Positions 10,514 through 22,565 are shown, counted from the first letter of the stretch. The stretch is DNA of 64,000 nucleotides from Dryococelus australis (GCA_029891345.1 CM056993.1:225503924-225567923); one strand, 5' to 3'. The notes: generated by a model not told the origin, from the sequence alone. Translations and numbers: made by a program.

Positions 10514-12757
10514 AATGTTTAGGCAGACAGAGGTGCTTTTCAAATCCACTGATACCGGTGCAGGATTTTGAATTATATTATCAAAATGGTAAGGGGTCTG
10601 AGAACCAAAGCACTAGATTTTTCCCAGAATATTTAAGTACTCATTACTCGTTAATTTACCTGATGGAAACTTGGTTTAACTTATTTAATATAAATGCACA
10701 TTATTTTCCTGAGCATTTTACAGTGTTTCGAAATGATTGTGATGCCAGTATAACTGACCTCAATAAAGGAGGTGGCGTATTAACAGCGGTAAATCAAAAG
10801 CATTTTCTTATGTATGAACAAAAATTTGATTTTTCTCTCAAAAATATTGAATCAGTTAGGATGTAATTTTGTATTAATAGTACTAATAAATTGCCAATCA
10901 GAAATATATATCTTCCTCCACAATTACCAGTAGAGACATTAAAAAATTATTTCACTTTTTTAGACTCTAAATTAAATAGCTATCCTTATCAAATAATAGT
11001 TGTAGGTGACTTTAAGCTCTCTGGCATTGATTGGAACATTTTTCATGCATAAAATATTCCTTATTATTATAATAAACTGAAAGGTCAATCTTTACTGTAC
11101 TCAGTTTATTTAATTTAGAACATTATAATTTTACCAAACTGTTTTCTGAATTATTAGATTTGATATTTGGTAATTTTTATATTACTGTTGGTAAATCCTT
11201 AGACCCACTTGTGGAGGAAGATAAATATCATCCTGTTTTAGGTTGCCAAGTTTCTTTAGACTTTGAAAAATCTAAAAATAATAATTCAACATATTGTTGA
11301 AATTATCAAAATTTGGCAATTAACAGTTTTGATCGGGGTCCTTTTTTTTTTTTTTTGTGAATGTGAATCTTATGGCTGATTTCTTGACTAACAATATAAA
11401 AATCGAATTAATATATTTATACCCAAATCCAAAATTTACAAAAATAAACGCCCTGTTTGTTTACAGAAGACATCATTAACTTGATTAAAAAGAAAGAACA
11501 ATCTCAAAGACTTTTCAAGAAACTGAAATCTCAAGATATGTATCGTTGTTTTTCTAAACTAAGGAAATTGATTAAGGATAAAGTCAAAATAACAAAAAAA
11601 AAAACTAGGCAAACAAAAATTAATGTTAATTTTAAAAGTGAACAAAATAATTTCTGGAAATATGTTAAATTTATGAAATCCAGGTACAAAGATGGAAGTG
11701 CAATTCAAGACCCTGTACGTTTGGTAAATATTTTTGCACAGCATTTTGTCAAAGAATATGTACCATGTAATATCAATCCCCAAGAGCACTTTAATGATAA
11801 AATAAATAATATTAACATTGGTACTCTGGTCATAACTCAAGGATTAGTGTTTTGTGCCATTAAAATGCTCAACAGCAGCAAGTCTACTGGTTGTGATCAA
11901 ATCCCTAATTTTATTACTAAAGGTTGCTCGCTTGTTCTTACTCCTATATTAACTTTAGTTTAGTTAGTGGTATATATCCTAATGCCTGGAAACATGCTGC
12001 TGTTGTGCCTATTTTCAAAAAAAGGAAACAGATGGGATTTGAACAATTATAGGCCAATATCCTTGTTATGTTCTCTTTCTAAAGTTTTTGAGAAATTAAT
12101 TATTAAACATCTTTCATTTGATTTAATCATTGAATGCCAACATGCCTTTCAAATAAGCAAAACAACAGCTTCTGATTTATTTAGTTTTGTAGATAAATTA
12201 TATTCTGAAATTACTACTAGACAAGTAGATGCAATTTATTTTGATCTTCAGAAGTCTTTCGATATATGTCAACATTATATTATAATTCAAAAATTACAAT
12301 ATTTTGGCCTTAATACTTCATATATTATCATGTTTACAAATTATTTCTTGAATATAATTTTTGTTGTTAAACTTGAAAATAGTTTTTCTGATTCTTACAA
12401 ATGTTTCTTCTGGGGATCCTCAAGGAAGCACCTTAGCCCCACTACTCTTTAATATATTTATGAATGATATCATCGGTATGATAAGTCACTCTAGTGCACT
12501 TAATGAAGACAATTTAAATATTTATAAATGTATTAAGAGGAGTGTGGATTGTTTTAGGTTATGAGATGATATTGATATCACTGCAATGAATAACTGGTGT
12601 ATTAATAATGCCATGAGATTAAATACAACAAGAATATGTATTACTTTTAATTGTAAAACTAACTTGTTATTCCATAAATATCATGTTGATAATACTTTAA
12701 TAAAGAGAGTGAAACATATACAAGAGTTAGGTATAATTTTAGACTCTAAATTGTTTT

Positions 12758-12762
<5 letters not shown>

Positions 12763-12818
<56 letters not shown>
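12763..12818. repeat. (AT)n microsatellite inside LINE copy 2 ORF2
   Basis: A pure TA/AT run of about 28 units lies between the reverse-transcriptase block ELGIILDSKLFF and the following NIRKTLGLIKF. LINE copy 1 lacks it, so it expanded after the copies separated. Confidence 0.92.
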
Positions 12819-12822
<4 letters not shown>

Positions 12823-13248
12823 GCAACATTAGAAAAACATTAGGTTTAATTAAATTTGTAAGTTTTTTTGCTACATCACCAGACTCATTGCTATGTTTAT
12901 GTAATGCATTAATTATATCCAAATTAGAATATTGTTCTTTAATATGGAATTATGTTACCTCAACTGCTGCTAGTAGAATAGAGAACATGCAAAAGAATGT
13001 TTTTTAGATTATTATTCCATAGATATTATTCACAATTAGTTTTTGATTATAATAATGAATTAGTAAAATACAAAACACTGTCCTTAACTGATCGTAGAGC
13101 TATCATGGACTCTCTTTTTTTAATCACTGTATTTTTAAACTATTTATCATGTTTACCTGTTAGTAATAAAGTTGGGTTAAAAGCACCTCTGTATATTCAT
13201 AGAATGTCGCATAATTTTTTGGTTTTTGGGCATAAAAAGGATCTAGTC

Positions 13249-13908
13249 CAGATCTGCAGTTTTAATGGATTTTATCCAGTTTTACAGATTTTTAACTCTA
13301 GAAACAAGTAGATGATGATTTTTTTTTTTTTAGCACATGTGGCACGAGCAGCACCTACAGCGATGTGTGTCAGTAAAATCACAAGATTCTCACAAGAGAA
13401 GGGAATAATTAAACAAAATATTTTGGATATTCAATAATGTAGCTTCAAAATATTTTGCTTAATTATTCACTGGCGCAGGTATACTGTTATCTACATATTT
13501 CGGGGGTCTGGCTGTACGATCACATTGCAAAGGCCGAGGCCATTATTGAAAAGAACCTTTGCAGCTAATTGTAGTTTTTTGCACATTCAATCCGAATTTG
13601 GTGACTGGGTTTTGCGTCTGGCATTGATATTACAATGGTGAGGAAACTAAAATTATCGCTGATACGGTTGTTGGATAAACAAAAGTATAAGTGTGAGTGG
13701 AGAAAAGAATTACCATGTTTTGTACATTCCAAACAAAAACAACTACATTAAATGTGTAAACGTCTTTCATATGCACTTTTTTCTTCTGAAATTGGCCAAT
13801 TTTTTAATTCCAAGGGTTTTACAGGATTTGACCCAATGATTCCAGGATTTTACAGGATTTTTATATATAGGAACCAGGATTTCAACTTCAGTGCTGGTGG
13901 CAGCCCTA
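13249..13908. mobile_element. Nested 660-bp hAT-like non-autonomous element
   Basis: The element is bounded by an exact 8-bp direct repeat, ATCTAGTC, at 13241-13248 and 13909-13916. It interrupts LINE copy 2 precisely between coding blocks that are contiguous in copy 1. Its left end CAGATCTGCAG and the inverse of its right end, TAGGGCTGCCACC, are weak terminal inverted repeats of the CAGRGCTGC type used by some hAT elements. It contains poly-T, repeated AATATTTTG motifs and repeated AGGATTTTACAGGATTT. No transposase was seen. Confidence 0.78.
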
Positions 13909-14333
13909 ATCTAGTCAGTAGATACGTTAGTAATTTTAATATATATTTTTCCAATTTTGACCCTTTTTCTGGTAAAAAGATTTTCTTTCGGGATGTCTAC
14001 AAACCTTTCTGTAATCTATAGCCTAAATTTTATGTAGCACAATTCAAGATTTTATTTTCTTACTATGTATTTGGTTTTTGAACCCCATTTTATATCGACT
14101 GTTCTAGTTTTTTCTCTGTTTATCTAATTATTTTTCCCATATGTTTATTAATGTATGAGTTTGTTTGTTGTAAGTTTGTTTCTTCATGTTTAGTTTTGTT
14201 TTTTGTATGCATTTGTCCAATATGTTTGTGATATCATAAATGTTTTTATGCATGTCCCACCCTGTTACTGCTATCACACTGTTGGGTGGCACAATAATCT
14301 TTAGTAAATAAATAACTTAATTAATACATTGGC

Positions 14334-14353
14334 ATTATTCTGAGTGGTATGTT
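14334..14353. repeat. Target-site duplication, right copy, of the LINE pair
   Basis: Exact 20-bp match to 5008-5027, lying 20 bases past the TAAATAAATAA tail of LINE copy 2. Confidence 0.9.
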
Positions 14354-15068
14354 TAAAAAAAGTCTTCTTGGTGTATAAATAGGCATAATTTGGTCATGTT
14401 GCCATTCCCTTCATCTTCAGATGCTCTCCAAGGTACAGTGACTCATATTATGGATAGCTCAAGATCATTGCCATAGTAAGAAGCTGTACACTACATTTGC
14501 AACTTTTCTCAAAGTGTATCGAGGATTTCATTGTATATAACAACACAAGAATTCTCCATCCTTAGTTTGTCAGACTTCTTTGTGTGCTTTATTACCCCTT
14601 CCCTCATCACATTTGTATGTTTATAAGCTGCTGAAGGACTTTTAAGACATTCCTAACTGTCAAACATTTCTGTTTCTCTTAAACTTGCAACAAATTATCA
14701 ATAATGACTTGCCCTAAATCTATGTTTGCTTACTGTATTTTGATGCTAACAGCATTGAATACATCCTTTTAAAGTTTCTTACACTTCCTCTGGCAGGTAC
14801 ATAGTCAACAAGGGCAATAGACTTTTATACAGTTATTGGTAATTTTAGTTTTATTTATTCTAGAATTGATATAAATTTTATTCTGGCACACGGCTATACA
14901 AAAACACTGAAACATTTTTTTTTGCTACTTTACCTTTTATGTCTTGCTGCTCCTTAAAAAGTGCCTCTCTAGTTCCAGGCCTAGTCAGCGTAATGGGAAA
15001 TCCAGCCCTGGTGTTGCAGTCTTGTGATGTCATAATTGGCTATTCCAAATTTTTTTTTTTTTTTGCAG
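14354..15068. other. POLD2 intron remainder
   Basis: A+T-rich sequence with no element recognised. It ends in a long T-run followed by GCAG, the acceptor of the next exon. Confidence 0.6.
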
Positions 15069-15161
15069 AAATGTGCTCACTTGGATATGATGTCTGGTGA
15101 ATTTGACATCACAAACCATTTGTTGCCACAGCAACCAATGCACTTCTGCTTGTTCAAAGAG
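15069..15161 (+). CDS. POLD2: DNA polymerase delta subunit 2, internal exon (31 codons)
   Basis: The exon encodes KCAHLDMMSGEFDITNHLLPQ and then QPMHFCLFKE. The SGEFD-TN-LLPQQPMH motif is the diagnostic POLD2 block (MPGEFDPTNYTLPQQPLH in vertebrates). The acceptor is a poly-T tract plus GCAG, and the donor is GAG|GTAACT. The length is exactly 93 bases, phase 0 at both ends, joining the previous exon (ends phase 0) and the next (starts phase 0). There are no stops, and motif conservation shows purifying selection, unlike every mobile-element relic nearby. Confidence 0.93.
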
Positions 15162-15235
15162 GTAACTAATGTTATTCTTTATATGTAAAGTTACAATTAT
15201 AATAATAGATTCTTTTGTTAAGTGTATACTTAAAC

Positions 15236-15314
15236 TTATAGGAAAAAAATACATACGTTATTATTTGAACATAATCTGTGGTTTTTGTAACAATTTGAAC
15301 CAAGCTAAATGAAA
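15236..15314. repeat. 79-bp direct repeat, copy 1
   Basis: This copy repeats nearly exactly (one substitution seen) at 15406-15484, a 170-bp offset. It lies just after the POLD2 exon donor site. The near-identity implies a recent local duplication. Confidence 0.9.
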
Positions 15315-15405
15315 CTTCCACTTTTATGGTAAATAAAGTGAGCTGATTTCATAATTAAAATTTCACCATTTTGTTGAAAAAAATTTTCATTTTGTCAAAT
15401 AAATT

Positions 15406-15484
15406 TTATAGGAAAAAAATGCATACGTTATTATTTGAACATAATCTGTGGTTTTTGTAACAATTTGAACCAAGCTAAATGAAA
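15406..15484. repeat. 79-bp direct repeat, copy 2
   Basis: Second copy of the 15236-15314 repeat. It starts TTATAGGAAAAAAATGCATA and ends CAAGCTAAATGAAA. Confidence 0.9.
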
Positions 15485-16254
15485 TTTGTTATTCATTCAT
15501 TTCAATCTGCATATATTTTGAGTGGAAAACATTAAAAAATAACAATAAGAATGAAAGTACAACCTTACAAGAGCACAGGTGTCATGTTAACACACATTAT
15601 AACATCACAGGAATTGAGCAATCTTTTTTTTTTTTTGTTAAGATATTTAAAACTGCTCAAGAACACTCACTAGCATTTGAGTTTTACAAGATATCTACAT
15701 CACCCACATTCACATTCAGATTTTGTTTATTTGTAGATAGAAATTTTTTTATTAAATCCCGTTAAGTTCATTATTACTTCAACACTAATCCACCACAACC
15801 TAACTACAAAATACTAGTAAATATTTTATTATTGATAAAATACAAATATTCCTTACATAATAAAAATGTTTCTACAAAGAAGTGGCAGAAACCTGTTTGT
15901 TTTTGTTTTCTTGGCAGTATGAAAATTACACAAATTTGTTTCCAATGCAGTGTCTATTTATTTTTTATGTCCTCCACTATCACTAAATCGCTGTGCATAT
16001 GGTACAGCAGTCTCTGTCGCAACAGTGGAAGGGGGAGGGAGGGACGGACGAATTGATGCATGATGTCTTTTCAACCTATTTAAATCTACTTCACCTCATT
16101 GCGATTTTGATCCTAGCACTTCTGTTACGTGCCATCTCCTGAATCACACTGTTATTTTATTTTACTCCACCTTAGTGTGAAGATTTATAAGCCTGGTGAC
16201 AACTTTGTTGGTGTATATATAATAACTATTATTATGTATATATTTTTGTGGCTT
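15485..16254. other. POLD2 intron, no feature seen
   Basis: A+T-rich. A small G-rich patch near 16029-16045 (GGAAGGGGGAGGGAGGGA) is the only compositional feature. Confidence 0.5.
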
Positions 16255-16790
16255 CGCCGTTTTTTGTTGATATTAATCATTGGCATAGTGGAAAACATGA
16301 TTTTAGGTGCAAGCGGAAGATTTTACAAATAAAATAATAATTAGAACAGTTTTAGTGGTTCTCATTGTATTATATGTTGTATTATCTTGGCTTTGTATTG
16401 CGAGATAGTTTTTAGTGGTTCTCATTGTATTATACGTTGTATTGTCTTGGCTTTGTATTGCGAGATAGTTTTTTACCATAAGAAAGTTAGTATTTCTGCA
16501 TCACCTTTTTTCCGTATGCCATTTTTGTTGCTTTATACTTTTTAAATTATTTTATAAATATATATTAGTACATAGGAAAGTATCCATAAAGGAAGACTAT
16601 GTTAATGTCACCCATAAAAAGAATGTGTAATTTTTAAGGAAACAATATAACAAATATTTAATTTTTGTTTTGTATGTTGGTCAAGGAAATGTAACAGGAT
16701 ACGTGAAAAAGTCGGAGGAATGTTTGCTATATGGAATCTGTTAGCTATCCTATATCATTGACCCTTTTACTGACAAATAAGGGGTGCTGT
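16255..16790. repeat. Dispersed repeat, related to element at 24473-25530
   Basis: Two blocks align by eye with the other copy: about 16276-16336 with 24784-24842 (CATTGGCATAGTGGAAAACA against CATTGGCAATGTGGAAAATA), and about 16676-16780 with 25434-25530 (GTAACAGGATACGTG against GTAATAGGATACCTG, then GTTTGCTATA against ATTTGCTATA). The ends of this copy are unclear. No coding is visible. Confidence 0.6.
16351..16470. repeat. Tandem duplication, 2 x 60 bp
   Basis: The unit TTTAGTGGTTCTCATTGTAT... recurs at a 60-bp period with only a few differences. It lies inside the dispersed repeat of 16255-16790. Confidence 0.9.
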
Positions 16791-18615
16791 TGTAAACAAA
16801 CAGGGATTGTAGTGCTCTCCTGCATCTCTCCAGATGAAACATCTCCCAAGTTATAATTTACAACTGTAAGCAACAACCAAATACATAAGAAAACTATTTA
16901 AATATTACAACATTCGACAGTATGTTCAGTTCTCTTATAATATGGTGTGCACTATCTTTACTCACATAATACCTGCATATATTTGTCCACAGTTTTGTCC
17001 AAAAGAAAGGCGGAGTGCTAGCATTATGCAATAAATTTTAAAAGAAAAAAATGTAAGAAAGTGAAACTATGTTATAGCCTCAGATATCCTCAATTAATGC
17101 AGCAGAAGATATGTCAAAATTGTGAACACATTGAGTATGGTATGGTTACTTCACGACACCTGCAGCACAGCACAACAGCCTTCACTCCTGGTCATGTTTG
17201 ATTGACATTTCCAACCTCTCGATGCATGTGGAAAACATGCAGTGAGAACAGAATTTTTTTACAAAATTACACTGTGCAAGGTCACAGAGAAAAACCCACA
17301 GCAATAGCACATTTTGTAAATGCTCAAAGATGCATGTGCGGACAGAAAACTCCAATTACAGTTCCAAGAATCTCCTTTAGACCTAATGCTAGCACGTATG
17401 AATATTAGTAACAAATTGTGACTTTTATCCTCATTTTAGACGTATTGTAGTATTTTGCGGCATGTCTGGGTTTGGTTCACTTTACTGATTTGTGAGACAA
17501 TGTAATAATTATTATTTCTTTGCCTAAAAATGAAGCCCTGAATTTGTTGTACCTTCTCATTACATTCTTTTACCAAATTTTTACGGAGTGGTATTCTATG
17601 ATGTAAACAAATGATTACCCGTCCTGTAAATTGTGCAATCCGTTCATTACTGGCTTGTAATTCAGTTTGAGGAATGTTTATCAGAAAGGTAACCTTGTTT
17701 GCACCATTTTGTGTGATACTTTGCTAGCATTGTTTGGTAATTCACATATTAAATTAACAATTCATGGAGTTTGTAGAATTCAAGGAATTTCTCAGTCTTA
17801 GGACCGCAAAGTGCAAGTACTTTGCAGCTGTGCCTTCTTGTGTTATGCTGTTCGGTGAACTGTGTAACTTGCATCTTGAGCTGCTTAGCAGAGTAGGAAT
17901 TTTACTTTCTCGTTCCATCAGCTAAATTTGCCACTTTGTCACACATGTTGTGATTTTCTCCAAAAAAAAAAAAAAAGGCTGCATAACCCATAAGTTTTCA
18001 AATACTCCACACAGTGCGAACTAACTCTTCATTGTCAAATACTTGTGTTTATAGTGACTGCAACATTCTCCATTATGCATTTCTTTGAGAGTGGCAAAGC
18101 ATTGCTTGCTGGAAAGTCTATCATGGGAATTATGAGGAGAGCTTAAAATAAACCTTTTCAGGGCTTTAAAACAAGGGTGGTGGGGATTATGCAAGTAAGT
18201 ATAGTTATACAAATGCAGTTATGGTAGCAACATAGCAGTAACTGTCTAAAAACAAAGATGTTGTGGACTGTTCAACTACTGTTATTTTCTAGTCACAACA
18301 CCTTGTATCCTTACTTCAGCTCAATCATTTATCTTTTCAGACATTTCTTTTCTGTTTTCTTGTGGCCATACCGTTTCATCCATGTTATTTCTTTGTTGGC
18401 TCATTGGCATTGTGCATTCCTGCTTTTGCTAGATTGTCAATAGTAAATTGTGTTAAATTTGTATTTTAAATAGAATGTATTGTTTTGATTACTGTGTGTG
18501 TATCTGTATATATTTATGAGTTGAAATATTGGACATATTAAAATATTAAATATACTTCTACAATTTGATGTAATGAATAGTTAAAGTAATAGAGTTATTT
18601 TGTACTGCAATGTAG
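16791..18615. other. POLD2 intron, no feature seen
   Basis: A+T-rich with scattered short ORFs resembling nothing recognised. It ends in the TGTAG acceptor of the exon at 18616. Confidence 0.55.
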
Positions 18616-18808
18616 GCATTGCACCTCAAGACATTCCATTGTGTAACGAACCCATATCAGTGTGAGATTGCGGGCCAGCGTTTTCTTGGTACGTCTGGCC
18701 AGCCAGTGGATGATATCGCTCGATACAGCACTCTCGAGGATCCACTACAAATATTGGAGGAGACTCTTCAGTGGGCCCATATTTCACCAACTTCGCCAGA
18801 TACACTGA
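18616..18808 (+). CDS. POLD2: DNA polymerase delta subunit 2, internal exon (64 codons)
   Basis: The exon encodes a segment containing [20 protein letters not shown], then [12 protein letters not shown] and, near its end, [12 protein letters not shown]. These match the POLD2 phosphoesterase-domain signature [29 protein letters not shown] and the RHISPTAPDTL block. The acceptor is ATGTAG and the donor is CTGA|GTAAGT. It starts in phase 0 and ends in phase 1. It is fully open and better conserved than any other coding stretch in the window. The segment lies in the inactive phosphoesterase fold that contacts the catalytic subunit's C-terminal domain. Confidence 0.95.
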
Positions 18809-20294
18809 GTAAGTGGAAGTAGTTAGTACAGTAGTTGGTTAGCAATGGTTTACAGATATTTTTCTTAGTAGGTAGTTTTGCAGAAAGATACTGATAATTA
18901 AAAATATAAATTAACATTGCAAACAGTATTGATTGACAGGACACATATATTTAGTATATTATTAACGTTTTTTTGGTGGCATATGGGAAGGGGAACATTC
19001 ATGTTGTGTTATGAGTAATCTGGGTCAGAAGTGAAATCTCATTAGAGTTTTGTGAATAGCTTCTTCAAAGTGGAGTCTGCAAGGAATACTGCCCTGGGTG
19101 GTGTGACCTTAGTTTTAGAGGCGGCAGGAGCTCTGAAATAAGTGACATGGTATATTCCTAGTACAGTAGGTGGTCTTTCATTTGTCATTTCATTTTCACT
19201 TCGGTTATGATTACAATTAAAAGATTTTTTTTTTATTATGAACGTTTTTATGTATATCTTACAAAACTACTGCACTCAATACATTTCTTTTATAAAAACA
19301 TTAAAATTTGACTACAGAGTATGTACAGGTATATACGATTGTACAAGTAGAATGCTTCTCTTAAACTGTGCCCATGTACGACCATAAAGGAAAACTAATT
19401 AATCCACTTCATAATGTGAAAAAAATCTATTCATTCCTTGGTAATAAATGTGGTTCATAACAAACATCAAGATCATAATCTAAGGAATATGCAACAAAAT
19501 GACAAATAGAAGAATGAAGTGGCAACAAATAAATCAATTAATAATGCTCAGTGATTGTACATGGCATAGAGAGAGAAATAAAAAGGTACACACATTAAAA
19601 CATACTGGTGTAATCAAAATAGGCCACAGGAAAATATAGTTAGCCAAATAATGCCAGACTTGTGGTTGTGCATTACTAAATATTTTGCTTATATTTATTG
19701 TTTTTTTTTTCATCAAATTATAAAAAATATATATATAAAACTGAATGATCTGACAAATAGACAAATTCGGTACAACTGGAATGCAGCAATAAAATGGAGT
19801 CTGAGAAACTTCTCAGAAACGTAACATTGTTGACTGCACTTCAAACGAAAACCATATTACTTTTATATTAAAAGATACTCGTTTAGATATCCAACAAATA
19901 GAGTGGAGCAAAATTAATTTTGCTAGCTTGATATTATTAAGTTAAACAAATGTTTTAGGTCCTGGAATGCATTCCTACAAAATAAAGAAGTTAATTCATA
20001 TTTAAGGAGATTTAAAAATGACATTATAAACAACAAAAATTAATAACCTTACAAAAACATTGAAAATCATGAGCGTGAAAATAGTTAATCTAAAAAAAAA
20101 AAATTTTATGCACTTAACTTGAGTCCAGCATACACTCGCACAAAACAGAAATGCCGTTAGAGGTAATAACTAGCTGTGGGATCAGATGAAAAGTCCCAAC
20201 AGCAAACAGAAGTGATTAGGGTTTGAGGTTACGGTAGGGCTTCGCCGAAACATGAGAGATGTGAGAGAATTCTGTAACCAGGATTACTTGAAAT
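18809..20294. other. POLD2 intron, no feature seen
   Basis: A+T-rich with no recognised element. Confidence 0.55.
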
Positions 20295-20766
20295 TAGGGT
20301 TGTGCAAATGTGACTTTTTTTCCTCAAGAAATGGAAATGTAAGATATGTTAGGAACTTTCAGGAAACGTAAATGAAAATAATGTCATTAGAGCTCAGTCT
20401 TAGTGAAAGTTTAACAAATTTCATGACATTTTAGCAAGTTATTTATTACAACAAATTTGTTGCATAATCAAATAAAAAAAATATAGGATATGGAATATTT
20501 GCCACAGGGATCTTGCCTACTTTAAAATTTTCATTTTATCTATTTATTTCAGTTATAAAATAATGAAAACATACAATATGATTTACAGGCAACAATTTTC
20601 TTTGCTGATGCACTAGATGAACGTTCATTAAATACCCGAAAATCTATAGAAATCTGGAATTATCATTTCGTTACAACTTTCGGTAACCAAATTTCCTACC
20701 GAAACGAAAATTAAAATTGTCATTTTCCATTTTCATTTCGGTATACTGAATATTTGCACAACCCTT
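20295..20766. mobile_element. 472-bp hAT-type MITE with perfect 8-bp duplication
   Basis: The termini TAGGGTTGTGCAAATGTGAC (left) and AAGGGTTGTGCAAATATTC (right, inverted) form terminal inverted repeats. They are flanked on both sides by the identical octamer CTTGAAAT (20287-20294 and 20767-20774). The 8-bp duplication fits the hAT superfamily. The interior is A+T-rich and non-coding. Confidence 0.9.
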
Positions 20767-20774
20767 CTTGAAAT

Positions 20775-22076
20775 ACATGTGTTACATCGACTACGTCAAC
20801 CTTCTTTACAACAGAGTGAAAAAGAAAATCAGTCAAACGACTAAGTAATATTAATATTAAGAAAGGAGGAGAAAAATAGTTATGTGGAAACTTTACTCAA
20901 CTTCTAACCTCATAAAACATGTTGAGTATACTAAGAGCTGTACTTTATTTGTGAATACAGTTTAGCTAATAAACACAATAAAAATGGGAATTGTAGAAAA
21001 AAATATTATTGTAAATAATTAATTAAAAAACATTTCACCTAAACTCATTTAAATAAACATGTCTCAAAATACAGTTTATAATTTATTGTAATCTGACACC
21101 AAATGCAAGCTGACCTAAAACTTTCAAACCCTCTAAAAATGAAAATAATATGACACAGAATGCAAGTCAAATTTTGAATGTACTACACGCACGCATTTGT
21201 TCAGCTAAGAGCGCGCTGAGAATTCATCGATCGGGCAGTGAATATACGGCGACTGAGGTTAGAGGGATGGTGGCGGCGGGAGGATTACCGCTCCACGCCG
21301 CTACTTTTTGCTGAGTGCCGACACCTTGCACGTGTGACATATATATATATATCTATCTTTTAAAGTAATGAATCATATTTTACTACTTTGAAAACTTGTT
21401 ATTTTGAGACATAAAAAACATAAATAAATAAGGCAATTATAGTTGATTTCTTCTCTGTTTAATAATTAATCAATCAAAACCATGTCCTCTAATTTTCCCT
21501 GCCGTGAGTTACACTGCACTCGGCTCGGTGCTTTCCTATCCATTATGAGATGGCAAAAGGTGTTAAATAGGCCCTTACATTTTAACAGGTTATTCAAAAC
21601 ATGTGTGTATTGAAATAAATTAATATAATTCCTCAGATTTCCCGCAAGAAGTTACTGATAATTAACTTCACGCTTGATGATACAAGTCGCTCTATGTTCA
21701 AACAATTTTTGTTGACAAGCAGAGTTCAAGTATATGCTTCTGGGCATATAATTTTATTAGCGGAGATGCTGCCCCTTGAGTTAATAAATATTATGTTTTA
21801 AAATAATGTTAATTTTACATCAGATACTATAAAATACGAACCTTATGGAAAAAAACTACCTTCCATCACAAAAGAAAACATCTTTTCAAATAATAATTTC
21901 TCATAAAATTGTTTTGCGTAACATATTCAGGTGAAACTATTTGCTTTGAAATACAAGTGATGTTAGGTGCAACTATTTTGAGCGATGCATAATCTTGATA
22001 AAATTACGTTTGCCAGATGCACTTTATTTGCTCTGAGGCCGGCAGGAGGCATGTGGAAGGCAAGCAAAGCGGGCGT
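20775..22076. other. Intron, one G+C-richer patch
   Basis: Mostly A+T-rich. About 21200-21335 is noticeably CpG-rich (CGATCGGGCAG, GGCGGCGGGAGG, CCACGCCGC), followed by a short AT run at 21338-21352. This could be an element terminus or an old regulatory segment, but nothing specific was identified. Confidence 0.4.
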
Positions 22077-22245
22077 GGCTGAAAGAGAGGATGTACTTTA
22101 TCTTTTGCTCGATAACAACTTCCCCTCTCTAAGGCATGTCAGGGGAGGAAAGAAGGTGCACGGCTGAGAGAGAGGACGCTAGTTCACCAAACTCGTTGCT
22201 ATGGATAACCACTTCCCCTCTCAGAGGGATGTAGGAGAAGTAGCA
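22077..22245. repeat. Imperfect tandem duplication, 2 x about 84 bp
   Basis: Copy 1 (22077-22160) and copy 2 (22162-22245) share GGCTGARAGAGAGGAYG, then GATAACMACTTCCCCTCTC, then GATGTAGGRGA-like ends. The copies differ in their middles. The duplication sits in a G+C-richer island (about 22030-22390), possibly part of an unrecognised element. Confidence 0.75.
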
Positions 22246-22489
22246 AGCCAGTCACACAACATGCCGTACGGCCGCAGTGTTGACAGACATATTGGGGAAG
22301 ACAAGACATTAGACAGTGCACCGCAGAAATGTTATATACGGCAGCACACGGGACTTATTTCACATCCGGTTACTAGACGTTTGCATAAACAACCAGCTTA
22401 GAAATGATAGTTGCGGTAAATATTAGGTGAATGGACCTGAAATATACGCCAATCGATGCTCCATCTGATAAACGATACAAGCAGTTTAT

Positions 22490-22565
22490 GTTAACATTAT
22501 TTACATAGGGATTTTGCCGGGACCACAAAAAAATTGTGCGATAACGATACATTGAGAGTTGACTG
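22490..22565. mobile_element. Possible pogo/Tc1-type transposon terminus
   Basis: Read inverted, the end is CAGTCAACTCTCAATGTATC followed by GTTATCGCAC, next to a TA (22566-22567). This resembles the CAGTCRACTCTCGTTAT termini of pogo/Tigger-type elements. The partner end was not found, so the element's extent is unknown. Confidence 0.35.

Larger units (their letters stand above)
10561..14020 (+). pseudogene. LINE copy 2 ORF2 relic (endonuclease and reverse transcriptase)
   Basis: The endonuclease part keeps DFELYYQN, LMETWF and VVGDFKLSGIDW (Asn lost from GDFN). Reverse transcriptase blocks are WKYVKFMKS, SSKSTGCDQIPNFI, NNYRPISLLCSLSKVFEKLI (near 12041), YFDLQKSFD (motif A), PQGSTLAPLLFNIFMNDI (near 12418), and a ruined YADD site (NEDN). 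The coding is interrupted by an AT repeat at 12763-12818 and by a 660-bp insertion at 13249-13908. The C-terminal YVSNFNIYFSNFDPFSGKKI block resumes at about 13917 and matches the end of copy 1. Inactive. Confidence 0.83.
9217..14333 (+). mobile_element. Near full-length CR1/jockey-group LINE, copy 2
   Basis: This element follows copy 1 head-to-tail with no other sequence between them. It has the same order (5' start, PHD-type ORF1, ORF2, 3' UTR). Its 3' end, CTGTTGGGTGGCACA then TAAATAAATAA, matches that of copy 1. The two copies differ throughout at nucleotide and protein level, so this is not a recent duplication. It is enlarged by an AT microsatellite (12763-12818) and a nested hAT-like insertion (13249-13908). 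The right target-site duplication follows immediately. Confidence 0.87.
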
